Of a DNA stretch of 64,000 bases, positions 1-7,959 are shown piece after piece (the first letter of the stretch is position 1; every line of letters starts with the position of its first letter). The notes beneath the pieces were generated by a model. The model saw only the letters and a program-made list of their open reading frames with translations, had not been told where the DNA came from and did no database searches. This DNA is from Paenibacillus beijingensis (GTDB taxonomy: Bacteria > Bacillota > Bacilli > Paenibacillales > Paenibacillaceae). The stretch spans positions 2,199,001 through 2,263,000 of the forward strand of contig NZ_CP011058.1 in assembly GCF_000961095.1 (NCBI RefSeq), in the 5' to 3' direction. Position numbers and translations under genes: made by a program.

Positions 1-74
1 ATTTTGTTCCTAACTATACTTTAGACCAATCTAATTGGCAAATCATCTTCCAGATATCATCGTAAAGGCGAAAA

Positions 75-105
75 TAAAGGACACCTGCACATAAGGTGTC
101 CTTTA
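75..105. terminator. Rho-independent terminator hairpin
   Basis: A 12-bp perfect stem (TAAAGGACACCT and its complement) encloses a 7-nt loop. On the minus strand it is followed by ATTTTCG, so it probably ends the cupin transcript whose stop is at 198. The symmetric stem could also stop transcription entering from the left. Confidence 0.7.
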
Positions 106-197
106 TGACCTCTTCACTTGTTAACAGGTTCTTGTATTTCTCTCATTCCCAGCGGAATCGTCGGCATGCTCGGCATGACAAAAATTAATTCCTCTTA

Positions 198-527
198 TTA
201 GTCTACGATAAATAATTTTGCTCCAGTGTTCGTATAAGACCGGTGTGGATTGGCATCATCTGCCACCTGATAACTGACTCCTGGCGTGAGTTTAAATTCT
301 CTTCCATCTGAAAGTTCGGTATACAATTCTCCTTCCAGTACTAACAAAACGTGACCTCTGTTACACCAATGGTCTGCAATATAACCAGGAGTATATTCTA
401 CCATTCGCACTCTGATGTTCCCCATCTCAAATGTCCGCCAATACGCATGTCCTTCAATTCCTGGATGTTGAGTAGCGCTTATTTCACTCCAGTCAATTGT
501 ACAAAATGGAACATCTGCGATCTTCAT
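198..527 (-). CDS. small cupin protein, DHCW-motif type
   Basis: A 109-residue single-domain beta-barrel cupin. The segment ADHWCNRGHVLLVLEGEL (about residues 51-68) combines a DHWC variant of the DHCW motif with the G-x-V-L-x-V-L-x-G-E-L pattern of cupin motif 1. A second motif, P(H)RSYTNTGAKLFIVD, closes the protein. Family members are usually unassigned sugar- or metal-binding proteins; no substrate can be read from the sequence. A purine-rich GGGGGA box lies 10 nt upstream of the ATG. The gene is transcribed away from pucR across a 265-bp divergent intergenic region, so it may be regulated from there, which is inference. Product family is fairly sure; function is unknown. Confidence 0.75.
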   Translation of the reverse strand: MKIADVPFCTIDWSEISATQHPGIEGHAYWRTFEMGNIRVRMVEYTPGYIADHWCNRGHVLLVLEGELYTELSDGREFKLTPGVSYQVADDANPHRSYTNTGAKLFIVD

Positions 528-792
528 AATAGTATGGTCCCCCTTATTTACAAATGCCAGTATTTACAAATAATAACACATCCATTTGAAATATAATATC
601 CCTGGTTATTTCTAATATTTTTGATGCAGTGAGTTCATCTTATATTCTTCCATAGTCTTCGCATGCTGACAAATGCTTGGTTTGAATCGCACATACCGTT
701 ACAATAATAATTACCGAGTACTTCCATAATCCGAATTCTTATGATCGTGGAAGGCAAGTACTCTACCTCTCTTCACTTAAGGAGTGCATGGT

Positions 793-2382
793 ATGGTCAA
801 TTCCCTTACGGTTCGAGATATTCTTGAGCGTTCCTATTTTCAAGGATCCACCGTATATGCCAGCGAAAAAGCGCTAAATCGTACGGTCGAGTGGGTCCAT
901 ATATTGGAGGTCACTCATGTCGGACATTTGCTGAATGGAAATGAGTTAATCTTAACGACAGGACTGATCTGGAAAGACAACGAGGAATTAAGCATCTCCT
1001 TTTTACAACAAATTATGGATAGCAGAGCTGCCGGTTTATGCATCGAGCTTGGAAGAGTTGTTTCTCAAATCCCCGAACCGATGATCCAACTTGCCGTTCA
1101 ATCCGAATTCCCCTTAGTTCTCATTCATCACAGTATCCGGTACATTGATATTACACACGATATTCACAGCTGGATTATTAATCAGCAACGGAAGAAAGTT
1201 ACGGAGCTAGAGGAATTGTCCATGCGTTTCAATGAGCTGCTTTTGACAGCCAGCGGTCTATCCCCTTTGCTTCACCTCTATCACCAAGCAACCCATAAGC
1301 CGATTGCTTATGTTCCGCTGGAAGGCAAACCGCTGTTTCTCCCTGCCATCTCCAATCGCGAGCAGCAAACCATCATTCAGAATATTTCTGCGGAAAAAGA
1401 ACAAAGCCACCGGCTCGTATCCAAATCCATCGTTGTTCTTCAACATTGTTTAGGGGAACTGCTCAGTTGGTCGGAAGAACCCCTCGATCCCTTTGACCTT
1501 CTTGCGCTGGACCGGTGTGCCACAGCAGTCGCACAGGAACTCATGCGGACGTTCTATTGGGAAGAGAAGCGCATGTACAAACAGAATCAATGGGTTCACG
1601 ATTGGCTGAATGGTCACTACGAGGAAAGAGAAATTAAACCATACATACTGTCTTTAAAACCAACCTACTCATCCGGACTTCATTCGGTCATCGTTATTGA
1701 ACCGAACCGGGACCTGCTCCATTCCCCCGAATTCGAAAGGGTGTATATTCAAAAAAACATGATGGCTCGCACTATTTTTGAGCAGGAAGGATTTTATTTA
1801 ATACCGACCCTTCTAAACCAGCAAATGGTCTATATTCTACTTGATTTGCAGAAGCGCAAAGAGACCCATTCCGCTTTGGTCAGAGCCCTCTCCCGATTGA
1901 AGGAAGCGGATCATCAATACCTTCCTCTCTTTTCGCAGCTTCTCGGTGTAGGGCGCCCCTTTTACGAGCTCTCCTCGGTAAAGAAAAGCCTGAAGTCCGC
2001 CTTGGACACCATTTCCATCCAAAAGGAAATCGGACCGCTGCAAATGCCGTTTTATACTCTGCTTCACTTTTACCGGATCATTTTCAACTTAAGCAAAAGC
2101 GAACAGCTCACTGAACTGATTGAAGATTATATCGGCCCGATTGTCGCTTTGGAGCAAGAGAAAAGAGAACCGCTTTTGAGTACGTTGAAAATGTATTTGG
2201 TGTTAAACGGGGCAAAAAGAGAAGCTGCCAAAGCCCTTTTTATTTCACGACAGTCACTCTACTCCAGATTGGACAAGATTTCCGAGCTGCTCGGAGATGA
2301 TTTCATGTCCGCAGACAAGCGATTTTGCATTGAACTTGCCGTTTATGCTCATGAGTATGTAATGTTAATGCAGAAACGTTAG
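793..2382 (+). CDS. PucR family transcriptional regulator
   Basis: About 529 residues. The N-terminal part (roughly 5-120, starting VRDILERSYFQGSTVYA) fits the PucR/purine catabolism regulator sensing domain. The C-terminal part (about 460-525) is the PucR-type helix-turn-helix, with VLNGAKREAAKALFISRQSLYSRL. The reading frame opens earlier at a GTG (784), but AAGGAG at 779-784 sits 8 nt before the ATG at 793, so 793 is chosen. Family members regulate nucleobase, amine or amino-acid catabolism. The genes immediately downstream on the same strand encode a binding lipoprotein and a cytosine-deaminase-like enzyme, so control of pyrimidine salvage is the natural inference; the effector is unknown. 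Confidence 0.85.
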   Translation: MVNSLTVRDILERSYFQGSTVYASEKALNRTVEWVHILEVTHVGHLLNGNELILTTGLIWKDNEELSISFLQQIMDSRAAGLCIELGRVVSQIPEPMIQLAVQSEFPLVLIHHSIRYIDITHDIHSWIINQQRKKVTELEELSMRFNELLLTASGLSPLLHLYHQATHKPIAYVPLEGKPLFLPAISNREQQTIIQNISAEKEQSHRLVSKSIVVLQHCLGELLSWSEEPLDPFDLLALDRCATAVAQELMRTFYWEEKRMYKQNQWVHDWLNGHYEEREIKPYILSLKPTYSSGLHSVIVIEPNRDLLHSPEFERVYIQKNMMARTIFEQEGFYLIPTLLNQQMVYILLDLQKRKETHSALVRALSRLKEADHQYLPLFSQLLGVGRPFYELSSVKKSLKSALDTISIQKEIGPLQMPFYTLLHFYRIIFNLSKSEQLTELIEDYIGPIVALEQEKREPLLSTLKMYLVLNGAKREAAKALFISRQSLYSRLDKISELLGDDFMSADKRFCIELAVYAHEYVMLMQKR

Positions 2383-2557
2383 GAGCTTAATGGAAATGTT
2401 TGGACACACTGTCAACCTATTGGCCCCATAACCGAATCAATTTGTCAATCCAAAAGCGCCTCCTCATCTTCTATATTATTACTAAAGCCGTTAAGTTATC
2501 TGACAACGGTAAATAGAGAGAGAAAAATATTCCAATAGGATATAAGGAGGCAGAGCA

Positions 2558-3628
2558 ATGAAACAAAGGTATGGATTTAGAAAAGGAATAATCGGTTTAG
2601 GTGCTATCAGTCTTCTCTTGTTATTGCTGGCAGGCTGTGGCGGGGCATCCGGCGATAAGGAAACGAATAATGCCGCAACACCATCCGCTTCTGCCGAACC
2701 GGTCCCGATCAAAATCCAGTTAAGCTGGGTGCCGCAAGCGGAGTTTGCCGGTTTTTACGTCGCCAAAGAGAAAGGTTATTACAAAGAAGAGGGTCTGGAC
2801 GTAGAGGTTGTCGCCGGCGGGCCGGATATTGTGCCGGAGCAGCAAGTGGCCAATGGTACGGCCCAATTCGGAGTCAACCTGGTTGGCAGCCTCTTATCTC
2901 ATATTGAACAAGGGGTGCCTCTGGTCCAGATCGGGCAAATTTTTCAGGACAGCAGCATGGTTCTCGTTTCCAAAAAAGATTCAGGAATCGACAGCCCGGA
3001 AAAATTTGCCGGCAAGAAGGTCGGAAACTGGATGGGCGGAAACGAATACGAGGTGCTGGCGTTATTTTCCAAATACGGCTTTGATCCCCTGAAGGATGTG
3101 AAGTTTACCAAACAAGGTTTTACGATGGATCAGTTTATGAACGGCGACCTGGACGTGGCCACCGCCATGATCTATAACGAATACCATGTTTTGCTGGAAA
3201 ATGGTTATAAGCCGGAAGACCTGAACGTGTTCAATTTGGATCAATTGGGAGTCGGCATGCTTCACGACAACCTGTTCGTCAATAAGGAGTGGCTGGCGAG
3301 CAACGAAGAGACGGCCGTCAAATTCGTTCGCGCGACTTTGAAGGGATGGAAGGACGCTATCGCCGATCAGGAGGGGGCCGTGGACATCGTTATGAAGGCG
3401 GTGGAAGAAGGAAGCTCTACGCGTGATCACCAGTTGACGATGATGAAGGAAGTGGCGAAGCTCGTTCAACCCGAAGGGCTGTCCGCCGATAAGATCGGCT
3501 TCACCAATCAGGAGCGGTTCCAGCTGACGGCCGATATTGCTTTGAAATTCGGTGTCATCAAGAACCAGGCCGACGTACCCGCAGCGTTTACAAACGATAT
3601 TGTTGAAAAAGCTTTGAAGGGGATGTAA
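2558..3628 (+). CDS. ABC transporter substrate-binding lipoprotein, NMT1/THI5-like
   Basis: 356 residues. A lipoprotein signal peptide ends in the lipobox LAGC, predicting Cys27 as the lipidated residue. The mature protein starts with IKIQLSWVPQAEFAGFYVAKEKGYY and contains GNWMGGNEYEVLALFSKYG, typical of the NMT1/THI5 (ThiY/SsuA-like) solute-binding fold. Family members bind pyrimidine thiamin precursors, sulfonates or similar small ligands. TAAGGAGG lies 9 nt before the ATG. The stop is 3 nt from the next start, so it is co-translated with the deaminase, and a pyrimidine or methylpyrimidine ligand is likely. No permease or ATPase gene accompanies it in the window, which is unusual for such a gene. 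Confidence 0.85.
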   Translation: MKQRYGFRKGIIGLGAISLLLLLLAGCGGASGDKETNNAATPSASAEPVPIKIQLSWVPQAEFAGFYVAKEKGYYKEEGLDVEVVAGGPDIVPEQQVANGTAQFGVNLVGSLLSHIEQGVPLVQIGQIFQDSSMVLVSKKDSGIDSPEKFAGKKVGNWMGGNEYEVLALFSKYGFDPLKDVKFTKQGFTMDQFMNGDLDVATAMIYNEYHVLLENGYKPEDLNVFNLDQLGVGMLHDNLFVNKEWLASNEETAVKFVRATLKGWKDAIADQEGAVDIVMKAVEEGSSTRDHQLTMMKEVAKLVQPEGLSADKIGFTNQERFQLTADIALKFGVIKNQADVPAAFTNDIVEKALKGM

Positions 3629-3631
3629 TGG

Positions 3632-4960
3632 ATGGAGCTTCTTGTCAAACATGCGCGTTTGTTAAACCGGAAAGGGTTGTATCAAATAGCTGTACATGAG
3701 GGGAAAATCGCATCCATTCAAGAGGAAGAAGCAGGCTCGATCACGGACGTTGGCGACAGGGTCTATTCACCCGAACACCTTGAACAGGTGATTGATGCAG
3801 AAGGGCTGCTGCTTCTTCCCCCATATGTGGAATCCCATATTCATTTGGATGCTGTTTTGACAGCAGGAGAACCGCGTTGGAACGAAAGCGGGACATTATT
3901 TGAGGGCATCCAAATTTGGTCGGAGCGTAAACCGTTCTTAACGGAGGAAGATATAAGGCAGCGGGCTTTGCTGGCTCTTCAATGGCTGGCCGGTCAAGGC
4001 GTGCTTCATGTCAGAACCCACGTAGACATTTGCGATCCTCAATTGACGGCCCTAAAGTCCTTGCTGGCGTTAAAGAATGAAGTGAGCTCCTGGGTGAATG
4101 TGCAGATCGTCGCTTTTCCCCAAATGGGCATTTGTTCTTATCCGAACGGTGCCGAACTGTTGGAGGAGGCCTTAAAGCTGGGAGCCGATGCAGCCGGAGC
4201 CATTCCTCATTATGAATTTACACGGGAGGATGGCGTACAATCGTTGCACATCCTCTTCGAATTGGCCCAGAAGTATGACAAATTAATCGATGTGCATTGT
4301 GACGAAATTGATGATGAGCAGTCCCGCTTTGTGGAAGTGCTGGCCGCTTTGGCTTATCGAACCGGGCTGAAGGAACGGGTTACGGCCAGCCATACAACAG
4401 CCATGCATTCCTATAGCAACGCTTATGTCTCCAAGTTGATGAATCTGCTGAAATTATCTGAAATCAACTTTGTCGCCAACCCGCTCGTCAACACCCATTT
4501 GCAGGGGAGATTCGACCCTTATCCGAAACGGCGGGGAATGACGCGAATTAAGGAACTGCTGGGAGCGGGACTGAATGTAAGCCTTGGGACAGACTGTATT
4601 ATCGATCCGTGGTATCCTCTGGGAAACGGCAACATGCTGCAAGTCGCCAATATGGCTTTGCATGTGGGACATATGACAGGAAACCAGGAAATTCCGCTTG
4701 GCGTTCATATGGTTACGGAAGGCGGAGCCAGATCGTTAAATATCATGGAAGGATACGGTATCGAGGTAGGAAAACCGGCCAATTTTATTATAGCCGACGG
4801 TCAAGACCCGTGGGAGCTGATACGCCGGATGCCCGTAACGAGGCATGTCGTGTACCGCGGAAAACGGATCGCATCTACAAATCCATCTGAAACGGCATTA
4901 TATATTGGGGAAACCTCTCAGTCGATCGACCTTCGAAATCCATTCATTCGATCATCTTGA
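3632..4960 (+). CDS. CodA-type amidohydrolase; likely (5-methyl)cytosine deaminase
   Basis: 442 residues, strongly CodA-like along its length. Visible metal and catalytic residues are H69 and H71 (SHIHLD), Q164 (FPQ), H222 and E225 (VHCDE), H254 (TASH) and D321. The E. coli CodA motif HDDVFDPWYPLG reads TDCIIDPWYPLG here, so the residue matching CodA Asp314 is Cys322. In published CodA work Asp314 excludes a 5-methyl group, and homologues lacking it deaminate 5-methylcytosine to thymine. The enzyme is therefore predicted to accept 5-methylcytosine; this is inference. Start ATG 3632 has AAGGGGAT upstream, 3 nt after the binding-protein stop. Alternatives are cytosine or isoguanine deaminase. 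Confidence 0.85.
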   Translation: MELLVKHARLLNRKGLYQIAVHEGKIASIQEEEAGSITDVGDRVYSPEHLEQVIDAEGLLLLPPYVESHIHLDAVLTAGEPRWNESGTLFEGIQIWSERKPFLTEEDIRQRALLALQWLAGQGVLHVRTHVDICDPQLTALKSLLALKNEVSSWVNVQIVAFPQMGICSYPNGAELLEEALKLGADAAGAIPHYEFTREDGVQSLHILFELAQKYDKLIDVHCDEIDDEQSRFVEVLAALAYRTGLKERVTASHTTAMHSYSNAYVSKLMNLLKLSEINFVANPLVNTHLQGRFDPYPKRRGMTRIKELLGAGLNVSLGTDCIIDPWYPLGNGNMLQVANMALHVGHMTGNQEIPLGVHMVTEGGARSLNIMEGYGIEVGKPANFIIADGQDPWELIRRMPVTRHVVYRGKRIASTNPSETALYIGETSQSIDLRNPFIRSS

Positions 4961-4989
4961 ACTCAATGTTCGGTGTAGACGATATGAAC

Positions 4990-5020
4990 GATTAGCCCTC
5001 ATCCCTGAGGGCTAATCTTT
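4990..5020 (+). terminator. Rho-independent terminator after the deaminase gene
   Basis: A 12-bp perfect stem, GATTAGCCCTCA with its complement, has a TCCC loop and is followed by TTT. It lies 30 nt after the deaminase stop and would end the binding-protein/deaminase transcript. Confidence 0.85.
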
Positions 5021-5231
5021 ATCCTCTAAATGTTTGCCTGAATCGTATAACATAGCCGTCAAGCGTCTCCCTCTTCTTTATCAAAATCTCGGCATAACGA
5101 CGGAACAAACTTTCCACGCTTCCTTGATGACTCCCATTTGCTCGATGCCTAAAGGTATATAAGATCAACATATGAAAGTTTTCCTTCGCTTCGGGTTGTA
5201 CAAGGCCCTTATGTACTTGCTTCTCCATCAT
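5019..5231 (-). CDS. hypothetical short protein or gene remnant
   Basis: 70 residues, rich in Arg, Lys and His, with no recognisable domain or signal peptide. It reads like coding sequence (LFRRYAEILIKKRETLDGYVIRF) but has only a poor ribosome binding site (AAGAAAATA next to the start). It converges on the terminator of the deaminase gene. It may be a C-terminal remnant of a longer gene or a spurious frame; low confidence. Confidence 0.3.
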   Translation of the reverse strand: MMEKQVHKGLVQPEAKENFHMLILYTFRHRANGSHQGSVESLFRRYAEILIKKRETLDGYVIRFRQTFRG

Positions 5232-5449
5232 ATTTTCTTGTTACAACCGAAAAAAACTGGAGACATATGTAAAAAAACCTGATATTATAGATTGCGGTAA
5301 AAGGAAAGAAATGTTTTCTAATGAAATTATTAGACCCACAAAATCAGTACAATCTTTCATGCAAAGAAAAAGGGGTTGATCAGTCAACAATTAAGTGAGG
5401 GCATTACAAATTCAATCTCAATACATAATCTATCAGGAGGTAAGATTTG

Positions 5450-6430
5450 ATGAAAAGAAATTTGTACTTTCGTTTGGTGTCCGTTATCATGCTTTGCTCG
5501 GTATTCATCTCGTTTCCTGCTTCGTTGATGAAGGCCTCCGTTACTTGCAGCACGGCATCTTGCTTGCAGGACCAACTCGATAATGCGCAGCCAGGGGACG
5601 TTATTACTTTACCGGCGGGCATTTCACTCAACGGTAATTTCGTGGCGGCTGCTAACGGCACTTCCGAAAATAAAATTACGTTGCAATCCGCCAGCTCTTC
5701 TGACAAAGCTACACTGGACGGCGGCGGTACGGGGAGCGGTTATACGTTGCATGTGACAGGCGATTATTGGGTGATCAAAAACTTGAAAATTACGAACGCC
5801 AAAAAGGGTATCGTGCTCGATCATGCCAATTACACGTTGATTGACAGAGTGGAGGTATTCAATATCGGCGAGGAGGGCGTTCATTACCGGGACGGAAGCT
5901 CCTACAACAAGATTGCAAACTCATATATTCACGATCTCGGCCAAATAAACGCTTCGTATGGCGAAGGGATTTATGTCGGGTCTGACATAGGGAAGTGGAG
6001 TACCTTCAACCCCGCCACCAACTATAACAGGATCGTAAACAATACGATTGGGCCCGGTGTACCTGCTGAGCATATCGATATTAAGGAAGGCTCTAAGGGA
6101 ACGGTTATCGAATACAACACATTTAATGGAACCGGAATAAGCGGCGCCAACTATGCGGACAGCTTTATAGATGTGAAAGGGAACAACGACAAGATCCGCT
6201 ACAATACCGCTTATCGCAATGGCAACAACATAATTGTAGATGCGTTTCAGGTTCATGTAAGGGCGTCCGGTTGGGGACAAAACGCCACTTTCACGAACAA
6301 TACCGTATATCTGGACAACACATCCGCTTATATCGTCAACGCAGATAGCGGAACGAAAGCCTACGCCTCTGGAAATACGCGCAGTCCGGCAGGTAACATG
6401 TATACCGGGAACGTGACCGTCCTGGACTGA
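5450..6430 (+). CDS. secreted right-handed beta-helix protein (polysaccharide lyase-like)
   Basis: 326 residues. It has an N-terminal signal peptide (MKRNLYFRLVSVIMLCSVFI, cleavage near residue 27). The mature protein then begins ASCLQDQLDNAQPGDVITLPAG, the typical opening of pectate-lyase-like and chondroitinase-B-like parallel beta-helix proteins. Coils rich in N and V/I (GIVLDHANYTLIDRVEVFNI, YNKIANSYIHDLG, YNRIVNNTIG) follow. The HIDIKEGSKGTVIEYNTF segment is the kind of region that carries an active site in these folds, but catalytic residues cannot be assigned. AGGAGG lies 9 nt before ATG 5450, and a TTG at 5447 is less likely. It is probably an exported enzyme acting on an acidic polysaccharide. 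Confidence 0.75.
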   Translation: MKRNLYFRLVSVIMLCSVFISFPASLMKASVTCSTASCLQDQLDNAQPGDVITLPAGISLNGNFVAAANGTSENKITLQSASSSDKATLDGGGTGSGYTLHVTGDYWVIKNLKITNAKKGIVLDHANYTLIDRVEVFNIGEEGVHYRDGSSYNKIANSYIHDLGQINASYGEGIYVGSDIGKWSTFNPATNYNRIVNNTIGPGVPAEHIDIKEGSKGTVIEYNTFNGTGISGANYADSFIDVKGNNDKIRYNTAYRNGNNIIVDAFQVHVRASGWGQNATFTNNTVYLDNTSAYIVNADSGTKAYASGNTRSPAGNMYTGNVTVLD

Positions 6431-6443
6431 GAAGGCTGAACAC

Positions 6444-6504
6444 GAGAAGCGCTGTACACTGGCCTCCGACAATTCGAGTTGGATGACTGTGTGCAGCGCT
6501 TCTT
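6444..6504 (+). terminator. long hairpin after the beta-helix gene
   Basis: Inverted arms of about 16 nt (GAGAAGCGCTGTACAC pairing with GTGTGCAGCGCTTCTT) are separated by 29 nt, starting 14 nt after the stop of the beta-helix gene. There is no long T-run, so termination efficiency is uncertain. Confidence 0.55.
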
Positions 6505-6540
6505 CCACGAAGCTGGATTTGTCCGACATCACAGCAAAAA

Positions 6541-6570
6541 AGCGCGATGCACGGTTAGATGCATCACGCT
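6541..6570 (-). terminator. Rho-independent terminator of the DUF418 gene
   Basis: An 11-bp stem (AGCGTGATGCA with AGCGCGATGCA pairing, one G-U) has an 8-nt loop. On the minus strand it is followed directly by TTTTTTG. It lies 17 nt beyond the DUF418 stop. Confidence 0.85.
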
Positions 6571-6587
6571 TAGTAAGAAGAACGATC

Positions 6588-7823
6588 TTAATGTCCTATT
6601 TTTAATCCGCTTATCGACGCTTTGGCCGCTTGCTCTAGTTTCCCGTACGTCAACCGTCGCCACACCCATTCCATCGGACCGAACGGGAACCGGGACATCC
6701 ACCACCTGCTAAACCCGATCTCTGCGAGAATGACCACGAAACAATAACCGACCACCATTACAAGATTGAGCTTTAAATATAACCCGAAGCCTGCAAAAAC
6801 CACAATGGAGATGACGGACTGCAGCAAATAGTTGGTCAGCGTCATCCGCCCTGCATATTGGAATGGATGCAGCAATTTCTTCACAAACGGTTTCTGCAGC
6901 GCAAGAAGGATGGTCGACATATAATACAAACTAAGAAAAATGCCGAAGCCATAAATCAAATATTGAGCGGCGGTCGTTTCGTATACGCCAAAGTCGATGG
7001 CTTTAAGCCGTGCCATGGCAAGCAAGGCCGTAACCAGCAAGCTTATTAAGCCGCTTATGATCCTTATCTTGCGAAGCAATGGGATAAACTCTGCAATCCG
7101 TTGAAACAGCCGGATTCGCCCGCCGTAAAATCCGAGCAGCATCATGCCGAACGTACTTGGATACGTGATCGGTTCCATCGCTAGTGCCGGAAGCACGTCT
7201 TCGTTGAGATGAAAGGCCAACCATTCCCTATAATTTCCGCTCTGATAAGCTACTATAGCCGCGGCTGAGTCCTGCTGCGCAGCCGTGTAATTCTTACTTT
7301 GGCTCTCTTTCAAATCGGCTGCCGGTTGAAGAAACGAGAGGGAAAACATCAGTAAAAAAACAATCAAAATGGAGATGGCCCATCTCAGCACCGTCCGCTC
7401 TTTCCTGCGGTAAAACAACAGCAGCAAACAACCCAATAAACCATACGTACGGAGAATGTCCCCACCATAGAAAAACAGCATATGAGCTGCGCCAATCAGA
7501 TACAAAATCAGCATCCGCTTCAAAAAGAAACTGTAAATGCGCATTCCCTTCTGCTCTGCACGGCTTAACAAGATGAAGAAACCGACACCGAACAGGAACG
7601 CCAGAATGGGATAACATTTTCCGGATAAAAATAATTCAATGACAAGCTTCACCCCTTGATTGACGGCCGATTCCCCCGCCGGAACAACGCCGCTCCGTTC
7701 AAAGTAGACCGAGGTTGTACTCATGTATAAAATATTGACAAAGAAAATTCCAAAAACCGCCAATCCCCTTAAAATATCAATCGTCGAAATCCTTTCGGCA
7801 GATGACGCAGGCAGCAACTTCAT
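6588..7823 (-). CDS. DUF418 family integral membrane protein
   Basis: About 411 residues with some 10 hydrophobic segments. The N-terminus ERISTIDILRGLAVFGIFFVNI is the hallmark of the DUF418/YeiB family. The C-terminal region (FQYAGRMTLTNYLLQSVISI ... PFGPMEWVWRRLTYGK) is the DUF418 domain. Related proteins resemble acyltransferase-3 family membrane enzymes, but the substrate is unknown. The frame opens at a TTG (7865), but AAAAGGAG lies 9 nt before the ATG at 7823 and nothing good precedes the earlier starts, so 7823 is chosen. It is a single gene flanked by terminators. Confidence 0.85.
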   Translation of the reverse strand: MKLLPASSAERISTIDILRGLAVFGIFFVNILYMSTTSVYFERSGVVPAGESAVNQGVKLVIELFLSGKCYPILAFLFGVGFFILLSRAEQKGMRIYSFFLKRMLILYLIGAAHMLFFYGGDILRTYGLLGCLLLLFYRRKERTVLRWAISILIVFLLMFSLSFLQPAADLKESQSKNYTAAQQDSAAAIVAYQSGNYREWLAFHLNEDVLPALAMEPITYPSTFGMMLLGFYGGRIRLFQRIAEFIPLLRKIRIISGLISLLVTALLAMARLKAIDFGVYETTAAQYLIYGFGIFLSLYYMSTILLALQKPFVKKLLHPFQYAGRMTLTNYLLQSVISIVVFAGFGLYLKLNLVMVVGYCFVVILAEIGFSRWWMSRFPFGPMEWVWRRLTYGKLEQAAKASISGLKIGH

Positions 7824-7925
7824 TTCATAAAACTCCTTTTCGTCCATTGATTGGGCCCTAGTCAAACTATATTCTAACTACGGCCGGCTCGGAATTATCC
7901 CTGGGGATACTTTTGCAAAACAAAA

Positions 7926-7945
7926 AGACACCTTTGCAGGTGTCT
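7926..7945 (-). terminator. Rho-independent terminator of the ATPase-LuxR gene
   Basis: An 8-bp stem (AGACACCT with AGGTGTCT) has a 4-nt loop and is followed on the minus strand by TTTTTG. It lies 14 nt after the stop of the ATPase-LuxR gene. Confidence 0.8.
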
Positions 7946-7959
7946 CGTACAATGATGAT

